Origin: JANSWY01 sp965228955
GTDB taxonomy: Bacteria > Bacteroidota > Bacteroidia > Cytophagales > Cyclobacteriaceae
Assembly: GCA_965228955.1 (NCBI GenBank)
Contig: OZ245848.1
Location: forward strand, 4,154,001 to 4,218,000
Length of the DNA stretch: 64,000 nt
Direction of reading: 5' to 3'
A program made the position numbers and the translations under genes. How positions within the stretch are numbered: position 1 is the stretch's first letter; every line of letters begins with the position of its first letter. Positions 34,998-44,261 of the stretch are shown here, in pieces. The notes under the pieces were generated by a model, which saw only the letters and a program-made list of their open reading frames with translations, searched no databases and was not told the origin of the DNA.

Positions 34998-37586
34998 TTA
35001 CTCATATCTCAAACTTTCAACAGGATTGCTTTTTGCAGCTTTTAGAGTTTGAAATCCAAGTGTGATCCAGGCTATTCCCATCGAGATGAGTCCTGAGGAT
35101 ATAAAGAATGTAAACTTCAAATCTATACGGTAAGCAAATGATTCTAACCAGCCATTTACCAGGAGATAACTAATTGGAAGTGCAATCAAAATTCCAATTG
35201 CCACCATTTTAGAGAAGTCGCTTGACAAAAGCATCATCAAATTAAATTCTGATGAACCAAGAACCTTTCTAATTCCAATTTCCTTTTGCCTTCTCTCAGT
35301 AGTGAATGCGACCAAGCCAAACAATCCCAAACATGAAATCAAAATTGCAATTGCTCCAAAATATTTAGCTAATGTTGAAATCTGCAACTCCGATCTGTAA
35401 AGTGCATCATATTCTTCATCAAAAAACTTGAATGTAAATGGCAAACCAGGGTTATGTGCCTGATAGATTTCTTCCAAACGCTCTATCGTTTTTAATTCAT
35501 TTCCGGATTGAATTCTAACAACAATTGAAGAAGCTGCATTTGTAAACTGGAAGAAACATGGTGTTATCTCTTTGTGTAGTGATTCAAAATGAAAGTTTTT
35601 AACTACACCAATAATCTCCCTGTCATATCCCCATAGGTTAACTATTTTTCCAATTGGATCTTCTATTCTCATCACTTTTATAGCTTCTTCGTTGAAAAGG
35701 ATCTTGCGACCGTCATCTCCATGCTCTTCGGAGAAAGACCTGCCCGCTATTATTTCTAAATCAAATGTCTCAATCAGATTATATCCTACTTCCAGATTTC
35801 CAAATTGCACAAATTCATCTGGCCCTTTACCTTCCCATCTTACTCCTGACGTTTGGCCCCTGTTTCCTAGGAGATCATGCCCAAATTGAGCTGCATTAAT
35901 CACTGAAGTTTCCTTTTTAAGTTCATCAATAAACGCAGTGGCATTTTCCTGTAAAGACCCATCACTATTGAAGTAGATGATGTGATCTTTCTGAAAACCC
36001 AAATCACGATTTAAAATAAAATCAACTTGTGAGGATACAACCAATACCGAGGTAATCAGCACCACAGATACAGCAAATTGAAAGATTACCAACCCCTTTC
36101 TTGCCCATAGTTCCGCAAAAGACCCCTTCACTCGTCCCTGAAATAAATTGAGTGTACTAAATCCTGACAGGTACAAGGCAGGGTATCCTCCTGAAAGAAT
36201 TGTGGTGACTAAAGTTACCATTAACAGAAACTGAATGATACTCCAATCAAAATTCAACAAAATGGATTTCCCGGTCAATACATTAAAATAAGGTAGTAGC
36301 AATATGGCAGCCATCACTGCGATTACCATAGACATGCTGATAATCAATCCTGCTTCAACAATAAATTGTGAGATCAGGGAACCTCTGGTCGCACCTATGG
36401 CCTTTTTCACTCCTATTTCTTTGATTCTTCGGGAAACTCTGGCCGTAGATAAATTGACAAAATTGATACAAGCAATAACCAAAACAAGGATAGCGATAGC
36501 GGAGAATAACTTCACATATAGAATTCTACCTCCAGCTATCTGACCGTTTTCATAATTTCCATTCAGATACCTTTCGGAATATTTCTGTAAGAATAATGTG
36601 TGGCGATAGCCTTCTTCCTTAGTGGTAATAAAATTTTCAATTTTAGATGACAACTGATCGACATCTGTATTTTCCTTTAAAACCAGAAAAGTTGAGGGAT
36701 CACTATTACCCCATTCTCTTATATGTGGATACATATCCAAAAATGCCTCCATGGTGAAAATTACATCAAACTGCTTGCTGGATTCTTTTGGTAAATCCGC
36801 AAAAACTCCTGAAATGATATAGGTTCGGGTATCCCTTGCTTCCTCAACTTGAACAACTTTTCCAATCGGATCGGTTTCACCAAATAGTGCACTTCCAAAG
36901 CTCTCCGAGACCAATACATATTCCTTTTTGGACAATACTTCTTTTTCATCCCCAGATACCAGCTCATAAGAGAACACTTCAAAGAACTTTTCACTGGCGT
37001 AGATATCATCCATTTTTAATTTCCGGTCTTCATATTGAATTACCCGATCTGATCCATAAGAACCAACTGGAATCATGGAGGCAGACACCTCAACTTCGGG
37101 AAGCTCCTCTTCTAAAGTTTGTGCGAGTAACGCAGGAGTATTGGTTAGTGTAAATGTCTCATCAGGATTATTGATATTTTGCATAGCCTGGTAAAGCTGC
37201 TCATCATTTTGATGGAATTTATCGACTGAAAGTTCATCGTTAATCCACAGATAGATCAATAACACAGCAGTGAGTCCTGTGCTAAGCCCTAAAATGTTAA
37301 TGAGAAATGAGTTTTTGAACCTTTTGAAGCTTCTAAATGCAAGCTTGATTTGATGTGATAACATACCAAATGTGTTTAATGAGTAAGTGCCACCCAGTGG
37401 CTTGATTATGTCTTTTCTGAATAATAGGAGGACATCTTTGATAAATATGAAATCAGCCCTTCGTTTACCATGGAGTTCCACATTTTCGTCATAGAATTCC
37501 AGTAAGTCACCTTCTATGGGTTTGTGGAGATTTGGGTTACAAAACCATTTCAGGAATCTGAGAAATAGCTTTGGTGGATTAGGCAT
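34998..37586 (-). CDS. MacB/FtsX-type ABC permease linked to PadR
   Basis: 862 residues. A cytoplasmic prefix (about 1-75, IEGDLLEFYDENVELHGKRR) precedes helix 1 and the MacB-like periplasmic domain, with two FtsX-type permease blocks (about 365-490 and 755-862: RRIKEIGVKKAIGATRGSLI, RRQKEIGIRKVLGSSEFNLM). Such permeases extrude or mechanically act on envelope molecules with a separate ATPase, and no ATPase gene is adjacent. The start codon lies within the end of padR (8-bp overlap), so regulator and permease are one operon. Confidence 0.92.
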   Translation of the reverse strand: MPNPPKLFLRFLKWFCNPNLHKPIEGDLLEFYDENVELHGKRRADFIFIKDVLLLFRKDIIKPLGGTYSLNTFGMLSHQIKLAFRSFKRFKNSFLINILGLSTGLTAVLLIYLWINDELSVDKFHQNDEQLYQAMQNINNPDETFTLTNTPALLAQTLEEELPEVEVSASMIPVGSYGSDRVIQYEDRKLKMDDIYASEKFFEVFSYELVSGDEKEVLSKKEYVLVSESFGSALFGETDPIGKVVQVEEARDTRTYIISGVFADLPKESSKQFDVIFTMEAFLDMYPHIREWGNSDPSTFLVLKENTDVDQLSSKIENFITTKEEGYRHTLFLQKYSERYLNGNYENGQIAGGRILYVKLFSAIAILVLVIACINFVNLSTARVSRRIKEIGVKKAIGATRGSLISQFIVEAGLIISMSMVIAVMAAILLLPYFNVLTGKSILLNFDWSIIQFLLMVTLVTTILSGGYPALYLSGFSTLNLFQGRVKGSFAELWARKGLVIFQFAVSVVLITSVLVVSSQVDFILNRDLGFQKDHIIYFNSDGSLQENATAFIDELKKETSVINAAQFGHDLLGNRGQTSGVRWEGKGPDEFVQFGNLEVGYNLIETFDLEIIAGRSFSEEHGDDGRKILFNEEAIKVMRIEDPIGKIVNLWGYDREIIGVVKNFHFESLHKEITPCFFQFTNAASSIVVRIQSGNELKTIERLEEIYQAHNPGLPFTFKFFDEEYDALYRSELQISTLAKYFGAIAILISCLGLFGLVAFTTERRQKEIGIRKVLGSSEFNLMMLLSSDFSKMVAIGILIALPISYLLVNGWLESFAYRIDLKFTFFISSGLISMGIAWITLGFQTLKAAKSNPVESLRYE

Positions 37587-37932
37587 TGAATAATGCTTTG
37601 TATTTCACATCAAGCGAAATATCCGGAATAGCGTCCCACATGGAGTTTCTTGTAGACCTGACATATTCCATTGCCTCTTTACCAAGAGCGGTTATTTTGA
37701 AATACCTTTTGGGCCGACCCGCACGTTCCTGGGTTCCTTCCTGATCACTGGAAACCAGAAACTTCTTGTCTTCCAAACGTTTCAATGCAGCTTGTAAAGC
37801 CCCAACGCTAACTCCCCTATCTAATCTTGTCTCTATCTCCTTTCGGATGGTAACACCATAAGCGTTATCATAAAGAATTGCCACAGTAAGCATCACCACT
37901 TCTTCAAACTCTCCTAGTTGATATTTTTTCAT
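37579..37932 (-). CDS. PadR-family transcriptional repressor
   Basis: 117 residues. The winged helix has VVMLTVAILYDNAYGVTIRKEI, VSVGALQAALKRLEDKKFL and GRPKRYFKITALGKEAM, the typical PadR order. PadR-type repressors of this class control the permease gene that follows. Two exact 18-bp repeats lie just upstream and probably bind it. Confidence 0.92.
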   Translation of the reverse strand: MKKYQLGEFEEVVMLTVAILYDNAYGVTIRKEIETRLDRGVSVGALQAALKRLEDKKFLVSSDQEGTQERAGRPKRYFKITALGKEAMEYVRSTRNSMWDAIPDISLDVKYKALFNA

Positions 37933-37943
37933 AATAAAAATAT

Positions 37944-38010
37944 TTTCCTATTTGTAGTATTTAAGAAAGTAACGACTCTGAACTTATAATTGTTTCCTAT
38001 TTGTAGTATT
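37944..38010. promoter_or_regulatory. Two exact 18-bp direct repeats upstream of padR
   Basis: TTTCCTATTTGTAGTATT occurs at 37944-37961 and 37993-38010, a 49-bp spacing. Each copy contains the small dyad CTA-TTTG-TAG. The position just before the padR start codon suggests an autoregulatory PadR operator. Confidence 0.65.
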
Positions 38011-38018
38011 ATTTTTTT

Positions 38019-39275
38019 TTAATCTTGAAATGAATCTTCAAAAACAGGTATTCCTTTGGCGTTTTGAACCTTTATCTGATGCACTCTCCCAGCTCCCTCA
38101 AACACAACCCTAATTCCGGCAAAGTCTCCAAGAGCTTTACCGTATTCATTTTCATAAACCTGTTCCTGATCAATAGAAACGGCTACTTTCTGATTTACCA
38201 CTGAAATACTGATGTCTCTTGGTTCATTAAAATCTGTTCCCAGCATCGAGTGATCATTTTCTTTACCCGACATATAATTATCACTCAACATCACACTTAT
38301 ATCTGAAGCACAACCCTTGATTGCAAAAGGAATAATGATCGCACTCTTTGATCCCAAAATGTAAATTGCTGTGTATTGGCAGACAGCCCACTTTTCGTTG
38401 TAGACGTTGGAAATTGTTGCATCTAATTTAAAGTTATCCCCGGATAGGCCTGGGAATTCTTCTACATAGTGAAAAGTGGATGTTATTGGCTCATCCCTTT
38501 GTCTAATCTCATCAAGAGCCTGTTCATTTAGACAAAGCCCCTCATTCATAATATCTGGTTCATATAAGTATTTAGATACCGGTTCATATCCAATTGTGCC
38601 CAACCAGCCATCAGACTTGATATACAGATCATGTTCTCTCACGATCTGGCCATCAATTAAGAGCTTTGATCTAAAGTAACCTGGCCTCCAATAGATACCT
38701 GTAGCTTGAGTCTGACCTGATTTTATTTCGATGGTTTTAGATTCATCCCAATATTGCTGGATTTTAATATCATCCGATTCAATTCCAGCTAAATCAAACT
38801 CAAATACAACTGAGTTCGGCATACCAGTGGTAACAGGCTGACTAGAAAACTGAATTGCTGATAGTTCCTCCACCGTGGGACCGGATTCACCTACTCTGGT
38901 AAGAGAAAACAGTGAAATAAATACTAGAGTTAGAGCAGCTGCAGAGGTTATGATAATAGCATGTTGCCTTGGCCAGGTCTTCTTCGTTTTCTGATTCAGT
39001 TTGACTTGATTCTTTTCTTTGAATTCTCTCCAATTCTTAAATTCAAGAAACTGAGCTAAGGTATTAAGTGTACTGATACTTGGATCGTTTTTGTACTTGA
39101 CTCTACCGAAAACTCTTTTCAATGTTGTAGAGCTAAGAAGCACCTTTGTTTCCTTCTCAATCAACTGACTAAGCTCTTCGAACATCTCATTATGCCATTC
39201 ATTTACAGATCCCCAACCGAGTTTCTGTTCAATCAATTGCAGGCATTTCGATATCATTTCCTTTTCAGCACTCAT
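38019..39275 (-). CDS. Membrane protein with N-terminal DNA-binding-like and C-terminal lectin-like domains
   Basis: 418 residues from the ATG at 39275 (MSAEKEMISKCLQ). A longer reading to 39344 overlaps the divergent upstream region and is rejected. The N-terminus (about 1-85) is helical with LLSSTTLKRVFGRVKYKNDP and ISTLNTLAQFLEFKNWREF, a helix-turn-helix-like segment seen in Bacteroidota one-component proteins. One membrane helix (about 105-125) follows. The C-terminal 290 residues are beta-rich and end in RVVFEGAGRVHQIKVQNAKG, like a concanavalin-type sandwich. It may sense an extracellular ligand and regulate the divergent lectin-like gene. Confidence 0.65.
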   Translation of the reverse strand: MSAEKEMISKCLQLIEQKLGWGSVNEWHNEMFEELSQLIEKETKVLLSSTTLKRVFGRVKYKNDPSISTLNTLAQFLEFKNWREFKEKNQVKLNQKTKKTWPRQHAIIITSAAALTLVFISLFSLTRVGESGPTVEELSAIQFSSQPVTTGMPNSVVFEFDLAGIESDDIKIQQYWDESKTIEIKSGQTQATGIYWRPGYFRSKLLIDGQIVREHDLYIKSDGWLGTIGYEPVSKYLYEPDIMNEGLCLNEQALDEIRQRDEPITSTFHYVEEFPGLSGDNFKLDATISNVYNEKWAVCQYTAIYILGSKSAIIIPFAIKGCASDISVMLSDNYMSGKENDHSMLGTDFNEPRDISISVVNQKVAVSIDQEQVYENEYGKALGDFAGIRVVFEGAGRVHQIKVQNAKGIPVFEDSFQD

Positions 39276-39287
39276 AAGTTGCCAATA

Positions 39288-39332
39288 TCGTGAATTCCAG
39301 CGCCTCGCACAACATTGCATGGAATTGCACGA
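39288..39332. promoter_or_regulatory. Inverted repeat in divergent promoter region
   Basis: TCGTGAATTCCA (39288-39299) pairs with TGGAATTGCACGA (39320-39332) apart from one bulged base, with a 20-bp centre. It lies between the divergent start codons at 39275 and 39391, the place for an operator of the membrane HTH protein. Confidence 0.5.
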
Positions 39333-39390
39333 GATTGTTTTCATGAATTCAAGAGCTAATTCACAACTTGTAAAGAAAAACTCAAAGACA

Positions 39391-40488
39391 ATGAAAACTT
39401 ATTTACTGATCATTCTGACAATGGTCTCATCAGTTGCAACAGCTCAAAAAACTATTCCTTTTGATACAGCAAATTGGAGATTTAATTCAGAAAGCTATGT
39501 CCTGGACAACATCGATGGTCAAGAGGCTATATACCTCAAGGGAGGAGCAATTGAGATGAAAGGCATGAGATTTCTTAATGGTACTATTGAATATGACATT
39601 CGAATGACTGAGCGAAGAGGTTTCTATGGAATACGCTTTCGACTTAATGGGAGAAACGGAGAGGAGTTCTACTTCCGACCTCATCAATCTGGAAACCCAG
39701 ATGCCAATCAGGCTACTCCGATTGTGAATGACCTGGCAGGCTGGCAATTATACTTTGGTCCTACTTACTCCTTTGTTTATGATTATCCATTTGAAGAATG
39801 GATGCATGTGAAATTGGTTGTGCAAGATCGAAGAGCACAGATTTATATTGACAATTCTGAAAAACCCAATCTATCCTGGAACCTAAAACAAGACCCTGTA
39901 GAAGGAAATGTCCAACTGACCAGTTTTGTTTCACCTATGCATTATGCCAATTTTTCAATTCAGCCCGGAGTTGGAGAGATCAAGGATTTTAATGTTGTGG
40001 AAAAACCAATGGTTGAAGGAATTATTGAAGAGTGGCAAGTCTCTGACAAGTTTGAAGAAAAGGATCTGAAGGACCTAAGTAATCTAGAGAACCTAATCTC
40101 TTCCAGAACATGGAAGAATAGCGTGAAGGTAGAAGAAAACAGTGCAGCAAATCTTGGATGGGCAGCAGTCAGATATGACGATGACGCGGATAAAAATACA
40201 GTATTCGCAAAAATCACTTTCTCTTCCAATTCTGATCAAACTAAACTCTTCCATTTTGGATATAGCGACAGAGTGGTAGCCCTACTCAATGGTCAGCCTA
40301 TTTATGCAGGTGACAATAAATTCAGAACAAGAGACTATAGGTACCTTGGAACAATTGGATTGTTTGATGCAATCTATCTGCCTCTTAAAAAAGGAGAGAA
40401 CACCTTACTGTTAGCAGTCTCTGAAGATTTTGGTGGCTGGGGCGTGACTGGAAAGTTTGAAGATATGGAAGGAATTAAGATTAAGTAA
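39391..40488 (+). CDS. Secreted concanavalin/laminin-type beta-sandwich protein
   Basis: 365 residues from the ATG at 39391 (MKTYLLIILTMVSS). An upstream start at 39319 would place 24 non-signal residues in front and is rejected. The signal peptide is cleaved near VATAQ. The first half (about 20-215) is a DUF1080-like jelly roll: GTIEYDIRMTERRGFYGIRF, WMHVKLVVQDRRAQIYID and YANFSIQPG. The second half (about 225-365) is another beta domain. No catalytic residues are obvious. A sugar-binding role is an inference from fold. A good terminator follows. Confidence 0.78.
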   Translation: MKTYLLIILTMVSSVATAQKTIPFDTANWRFNSESYVLDNIDGQEAIYLKGGAIEMKGMRFLNGTIEYDIRMTERRGFYGIRFRLNGRNGEEFYFRPHQSGNPDANQATPIVNDLAGWQLYFGPTYSFVYDYPFEEWMHVKLVVQDRRAQIYIDNSEKPNLSWNLKQDPVEGNVQLTSFVSPMHYANFSIQPGVGEIKDFNVVEKPMVEGIIEEWQVSDKFEEKDLKDLSNLENLISSRTWKNSVKVEENSAANLGWAAVRYDDDADKNTVFAKITFSSNSDQTKLFHFGYSDRVVALLNGQPIYAGDNKFRTRDYRYLGTIGLFDAIYLPLKKGENTLLLAVSEDFGGWGVTGKFEDMEGIKIK

Positions 40489-40512
40489 ATCTTTGGTTTA
40501 AGCTTCTGAATG

Positions 40513-40542
40513 AAGGTCAACCTTTAGAGGTTGGCCTTTTTT
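40513..40542 (+). terminator. Terminator after the lectin-like gene
   Basis: AAGGTCAACC / GGTTGGCCTT (10-bp stem including one G-T pair) with loop TTTAGA, followed by TTTT on the plus strand, 24 bp after the stop codon. Confidence 0.88.
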
Positions 40543-40619
40543 ATTGCTTAAACATCTTGTGTGAGTAACCAAATAGACATATCTTCGTATACCTTGCAAT
40601 ACTATGTATATAGAACAAT

Positions 40620-40955
40620 ATGATATCTAAGAACTTAACCGCCGCATCAACGAAACCAATCATCCTGGGAGTTTTAAAACAGGGTAAAAGCTATGGCTAC
40701 CTGATTATCAAAAAAATCAAAGAACTCTCCGGCGGAAACATGGAATGGTCGGATGGCATGTTGTATCCTGTACTTCACCGTTTGGAAAAGGAAAAACTCA
40801 TTAAATCAGAATGGATGATCTCTGATGATTCACGCCCCAGGAAATACTATGAAATAACAGACCTGGGAAAAGAAGCTCTTCTAGTTGAAAAGGCTCAGTG
40901 GACAAAAGTCAATTCAGTTCTAGATCAAATCTGGAGTGTAGAACCATCTAATTAA
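40620..40955 (+). CDS. PadR-family transcriptional repressor
   Basis: 111 residues. The winged helix has ILGVLKQGKSYGYLIIKKI, GMLYPVLHRLEKEKLIKSEW and RPRKYYEITDLGKEALL. Six bases separate it from the permease gene, so they form an operon. It belongs to a different PadR subgroup from the one at 37579. The AT-rich ATACTATGTATATAG just upstream is a possible operator. Confidence 0.92.
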   Translation: MISKNLTAASTKPIILGVLKQGKSYGYLIIKKIKELSGGNMEWSDGMLYPVLHRLEKEKLIKSEWMISDDSRPRKYYEITDLGKEALLVEKAQWTKVNSVLDQIWSVEPSN

Positions 40956-40961
40956 TCAATC

Positions 40962-43571
40962 ATGTTTGATCTGGAAAGAGAAATTAAAAAATGGCTCAGA
41001 CAATTTCGCCGGCATCAGGCATTCAATGATGGTGGTAGACGTGAAATGGAGATTCACCTTCGGGATCATATCGAAGATTTAATATCTGAAGGTATGGATG
41101 AGCGTACTGCTTTTAACAAGGCTGTGAAGTCCTTTGGAGATATCCCTCCTATGGCAGATGAAGAGTTCTTAAATATCAGAAGTAAATCAATTTTTAACCT
41201 TATCCCTGCAAACGCTATGTTGGTCAATAACTTCAAAATCGCAGCAAGAAACTTCTGGAAACACAAATTTTATGCATTTATCAATCTGTTTGGATTAACA
41301 GCTGGTCTGTCAATTGTATTTATGATTGGACTGTTCGTAAGTGACGAACTCAGCTATGATCAATTCCACGACAACAAAGACCAACTATATCGAGTAGTTG
41401 AAAATCAATATTACGAAGGGCAGCCGGTGTTCCCAGTAGCGGTGACCCCCACAGCTTTAGCACCTTCACTGCAAATAGATTTTCCTGAAATCCTAAAAAC
41501 TACGAGAGTATCAACCGAGGTTGACAGATTCCAACTTGGCGACTCTAAAGTGGTAGAGGGTAATGGCCTTTATGTAGAAGCTGAGTTTTTTGAGATGTTC
41601 ACTTTCCCGGTCGTGAAAGGAAGTTTGATAGGATTCAAAGATCAAATAAATGCAATAATTCTCTCAGAGGAGTTAGCAACAAAATATTTCCCTGAGTCTG
41701 ACCCCATTGGGAAAACCTTAACAGTAAACAATGAGTCCTTTATAGTCCAGGCTGTGGTTGAGGATGTGCCCCACAATTCTCACTTAAATTTCAGTTACGC
41801 AAAAAACTTTGAACATTATTTATCGGGTGATTCTTCCAGATCAAATGACTGGGGTAACAATTGGCTATACACTTATATACTTTTAAATGAAAATGTTGAT
41901 TTCAATTCAGTAAACAAAAAAGTAATTGGGCAAATTAAAGCTCATAACGAGGGTTCAGTAACTGATATTTACCTGCAACCACTTAATGATATTTACCTGG
42001 GAGAAGTCGATTTTACTGCAGATGTATCCAGGAAAGGTCAAATGATTTATGTGAAAATATTCTCTATTGTGGCCATATTTATTCTTTTGATTTCCTGTAT
42101 CAATTTCATGAACTTGTCTACCGCAAGATCTGCGAAGCGTGCCAAAGAAGTGGGGCTTAGAAAAACTGTTGGAGCCAGCCGGATGCAATTAATCATTCAG
42201 TTTTTAAGTGAATCGATCTTGTTATCCATTATCGCCGTTGTTCTGGCATTTGGAATTGTCCTAATTGTGCTCCCCTATTTTAATCAAATCGCGAATAAGG
42301 AGTTTAGCCTTGAACTATTATTTGTCTCAAAATTTGGGATTAGGGTACTGTTAGGTATTGTGATAGTCGCGTTGTTTACAGGATTGACAGCTGGAAGTTA
42401 CCCAGCAATGTTTTTGAGTTCGGTCAAACCAATTCTAACATTAAATTCGAGTGTCTTCAAAATAAAGCAAGGTGCAGGACTGAGAAGAGTTCTTGTGGTG
42501 GCTCAATTTTCAATATCAATCATTTTAATCATTGGAACTCTGGTTGTATATCGTCAACTGGATTTTATTCAAAATGTCAACCTTGGATACAATAAAGAAA
42601 GTATTATTTACACGTTCGTTCAAAGTAATCAGTCAGGAGCATTTAGTAACGAGTTGAGAAAACAGAGAGGTATTACAAGTGTTGGAGGCTCAAATGTCCA
42701 CCCAGCATACGTTCTCAACAGTACTCCTGGTATATCCTGGCCTGGAAAGAATCCTGATGAATCAATTCTAATTCATTACATGGGATGTGATGAGAACTAT
42801 CTAAAAACTATGCAAATGGAATTATTAGAAGGCCGACATTTCAGTAGTAGTGATTCCATGGTCGTCATGCTGAATGAAAAAGCTGTTGAAGTGATGAAAC
42901 TGAAAAACCCTGTAGGCCAATCAATTCAGGGAGGGGGCGATATTGAGATGAGAATAGTTGGAATACTGAAAGACTTCAATTTTAAATCAATCCATAATGA
43001 CATAGAACCTTTGATAGTCTTCAAACTGCTGGAACCAAGAAGAATTTATATCAAATACGATCCAGCAGATAGAGATCTGGCAGTGGAGAATCTTACCAAA
43101 ACATGGAATGATTTTTTCCCTGGCAGAACTCTGGATTTCAGCTTCCTTGATGAGGACTTCAATGAATTATATCAATCCGAGCAAAGAACCAGCAGACTAG
43201 CAACCTACTTTGCAGTATTGGCTATTCTCATTTCTTCACTAGGCTTATTCGGACTTGTTGCATATGCCACCGAACAAAGAAGCAAAGAAATAGGCATACG
43301 GAAAGTACTTGGGGCATCAGTTTCTAGTCTGTTTTTATTACTGACGAGCGATTTCACCAAGTTAGTATTGATCTCTCTTGTAGTAGCGATCCCAATTGGT
43401 TGGTACAGCATGGATTCCTGGCTTCAGGGATTTGCTTATCGCACCGAACTTGAACTTTGGATATTTGGAATAGCTGGCGTAGTAGCCTTACTAATTGCAT
43501 TAGCTACTGTAAGCTATCAATCTCTTAAAGCTTCCAACTCTAATCCTGCAAAAGTTTTACGAACAGAATGA
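40962..43571 (+). CDS. MacB/FtsX-type ABC permease linked to PadR, second module
   Basis: 869 residues. The N-terminal prefix (about 1-70) has MEIHLRDHIEDLISEGMDER and AFNKAVKSFGD, a DUF1700-like helical domain typical of PadR-linked permeases and different from the prefix of the 34998 permease. The periplasmic MacB-like domain and two FtsX permease blocks follow (RAKEVGLRKTVGASRMQL; RSKEIGIRKVLGASVSSL). Its ATPase partner is not encoded here. It lies in opposite orientation to the first module, with the lectin-like pair between them. Confidence 0.92.
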   Translation: MFDLEREIKKWLRQFRRHQAFNDGGRREMEIHLRDHIEDLISEGMDERTAFNKAVKSFGDIPPMADEEFLNIRSKSIFNLIPANAMLVNNFKIAARNFWKHKFYAFINLFGLTAGLSIVFMIGLFVSDELSYDQFHDNKDQLYRVVENQYYEGQPVFPVAVTPTALAPSLQIDFPEILKTTRVSTEVDRFQLGDSKVVEGNGLYVEAEFFEMFTFPVVKGSLIGFKDQINAIILSEELATKYFPESDPIGKTLTVNNESFIVQAVVEDVPHNSHLNFSYAKNFEHYLSGDSSRSNDWGNNWLYTYILLNENVDFNSVNKKVIGQIKAHNEGSVTDIYLQPLNDIYLGEVDFTADVSRKGQMIYVKIFSIVAIFILLISCINFMNLSTARSAKRAKEVGLRKTVGASRMQLIIQFLSESILLSIIAVVLAFGIVLIVLPYFNQIANKEFSLELLFVSKFGIRVLLGIVIVALFTGLTAGSYPAMFLSSVKPILTLNSSVFKIKQGAGLRRVLVVAQFSISIILIIGTLVVYRQLDFIQNVNLGYNKESIIYTFVQSNQSGAFSNELRKQRGITSVGGSNVHPAYVLNSTPGISWPGKNPDESILIHYMGCDENYLKTMQMELLEGRHFSSSDSMVVMLNEKAVEVMKLKNPVGQSIQGGGDIEMRIVGILKDFNFKSIHNDIEPLIVFKLLEPRRIYIKYDPADRDLAVENLTKTWNDFFPGRTLDFSFLDEDFNELYQSEQRTSRLATYFAVLAILISSLGLFGLVAYATEQRSKEIGIRKVLGASVSSLFLLLTSDFTKLVLISLVVAIPIGWYSMDSWLQGFAYRTELELWIFGIAGVVALLIALATVSYQSLKASNSNPAKVLRTE

Positions 43572-43574
43572 GTT

Positions 43575-43967
43575 CTATCCGAAAAACATCTTTTTGTAAT
43601 CATATGGTGATAGACCAAACTTCAGCTTGAATACTCGCTTGAAGAACTCTAAATCGGCAAATCCGACTGTATAGCAAGCGATTGCTATTGACTTTCTATC
43701 GTATGTCAGCAATTCAGCAGCTACATCAAGTCTAATGTTGAGAACAAATTCAAGGCAGCTAAGACCAGTTAGCGCCTTTAGTTTGTCAAATATTTCAAGT
43801 TCGCTTACGCCTAGCTCAAAAGCGAAATAGTTTAGGTTTAGGCTCGCAGAGTCCAGGTTTCTGAGAACGAGTTGCTTCATCATTTCCAGAAGCAGCTCGT
43901 CTTCATTCATCAATTTAGCTGTGACTGTGTCAATTGACTGCACATCATAAACGGTAGTGTCTGTCAT
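43575..43967 (-). CDS. Stand-alone AraC-type helix-turn-helix protein
   Basis: 130 residues with only the AraC DNA-binding region (about 30-130): NYFAFELGVSELEIFDKLKA for the first helix pair and ACYTVGFADLEFFKRVFKLK for the second, ending in LSPYDYKKMF. There is no sensor domain, so it may be controlled at expression level. It is the first gene downstream of the Sdp operon on the same strand, separated by 294 bp with strong hairpins. Only 3 bp lie between its stop and the convergent permease stop. Confidence 0.8.
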   Translation of the reverse strand: MTDTTVYDVQSIDTVTAKLMNEDELLLEMMKQLVLRNLDSASLNLNYFAFELGVSELEIFDKLKALTGLSCLEFVLNIRLDVAAELLTYDRKSIAIACYTVGFADLEFFKRVFKLKFGLSPYDYKKMFFG

Positions 43968-44040
43968 TTCGAGTTGTTGTTTTTGGTTAATAAAAACTCT
44001 GGCGGAGCATTTATTATGTTTTAGACCAGTAGCTCAGAGC

Positions 44041-44077
44041 CATGGGAAGAACTATGTTCCAAAATAGTTCTTCCATG
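44041..44077. repeat. Long hairpin CATGG(G)AAGAACTAT
   Basis: CATGGGAAGAACTAT (44041-44055) and ATAGTTCTTCCATG (44064-44077) pair over 14 bp with one bulged G and an 8-nt loop. No T-run follows on either strand, so it is not a simple terminator. Confidence 0.75.
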
Positions 44078-44201
44078 ACTCGGTCAATCAGCTATATTAT
44101 GAAGTGATGTGTTAATAAATAGTAATGAGTTCCGTAGCAAGATGTTGGCTGTTTGTTGAGCTTAGTTCCAATGCAAAAGTGTGTAATCGCACAACTTTTT
44201 C

Positions 44202-44221
44202 TTTCACGGATTGCCGTGAAA
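44202..44221. repeat. Hairpin TTTCACGG-ATTG-CCGTGAAA
   Basis: A perfect 8-bp inverted repeat with a 4-nt loop, 41 bp after the stop codon of the SdpB-like gene. The minus strand lacks a T-run, so termination is possible but not canonical. Confidence 0.65.
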
Positions 44222-44261
44222 TATTTGAATAAGAGGTCGTAAAAGGTCTTTATTTGGTGAA

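Larger units (their letters stand above)
43968..44261. other. 294-bp intergenic region with hairpins
   Basis: No credible gene is seen (only 22- and 35-codon frames on the plus strand). It holds two marked inverted repeats, listed separately, and leads of the AraC-type gene. A small structured RNA cannot be excluded by eye. Confidence 0.5.

Noticed and set aside
44042..44233. Short plus-strand reading frames of 22 and 35 codons as small immunity or toxin genes
   Set aside because: No ribosome-binding signal, no hydrophobic or cysteine pattern, and the region is dominated by hairpins.
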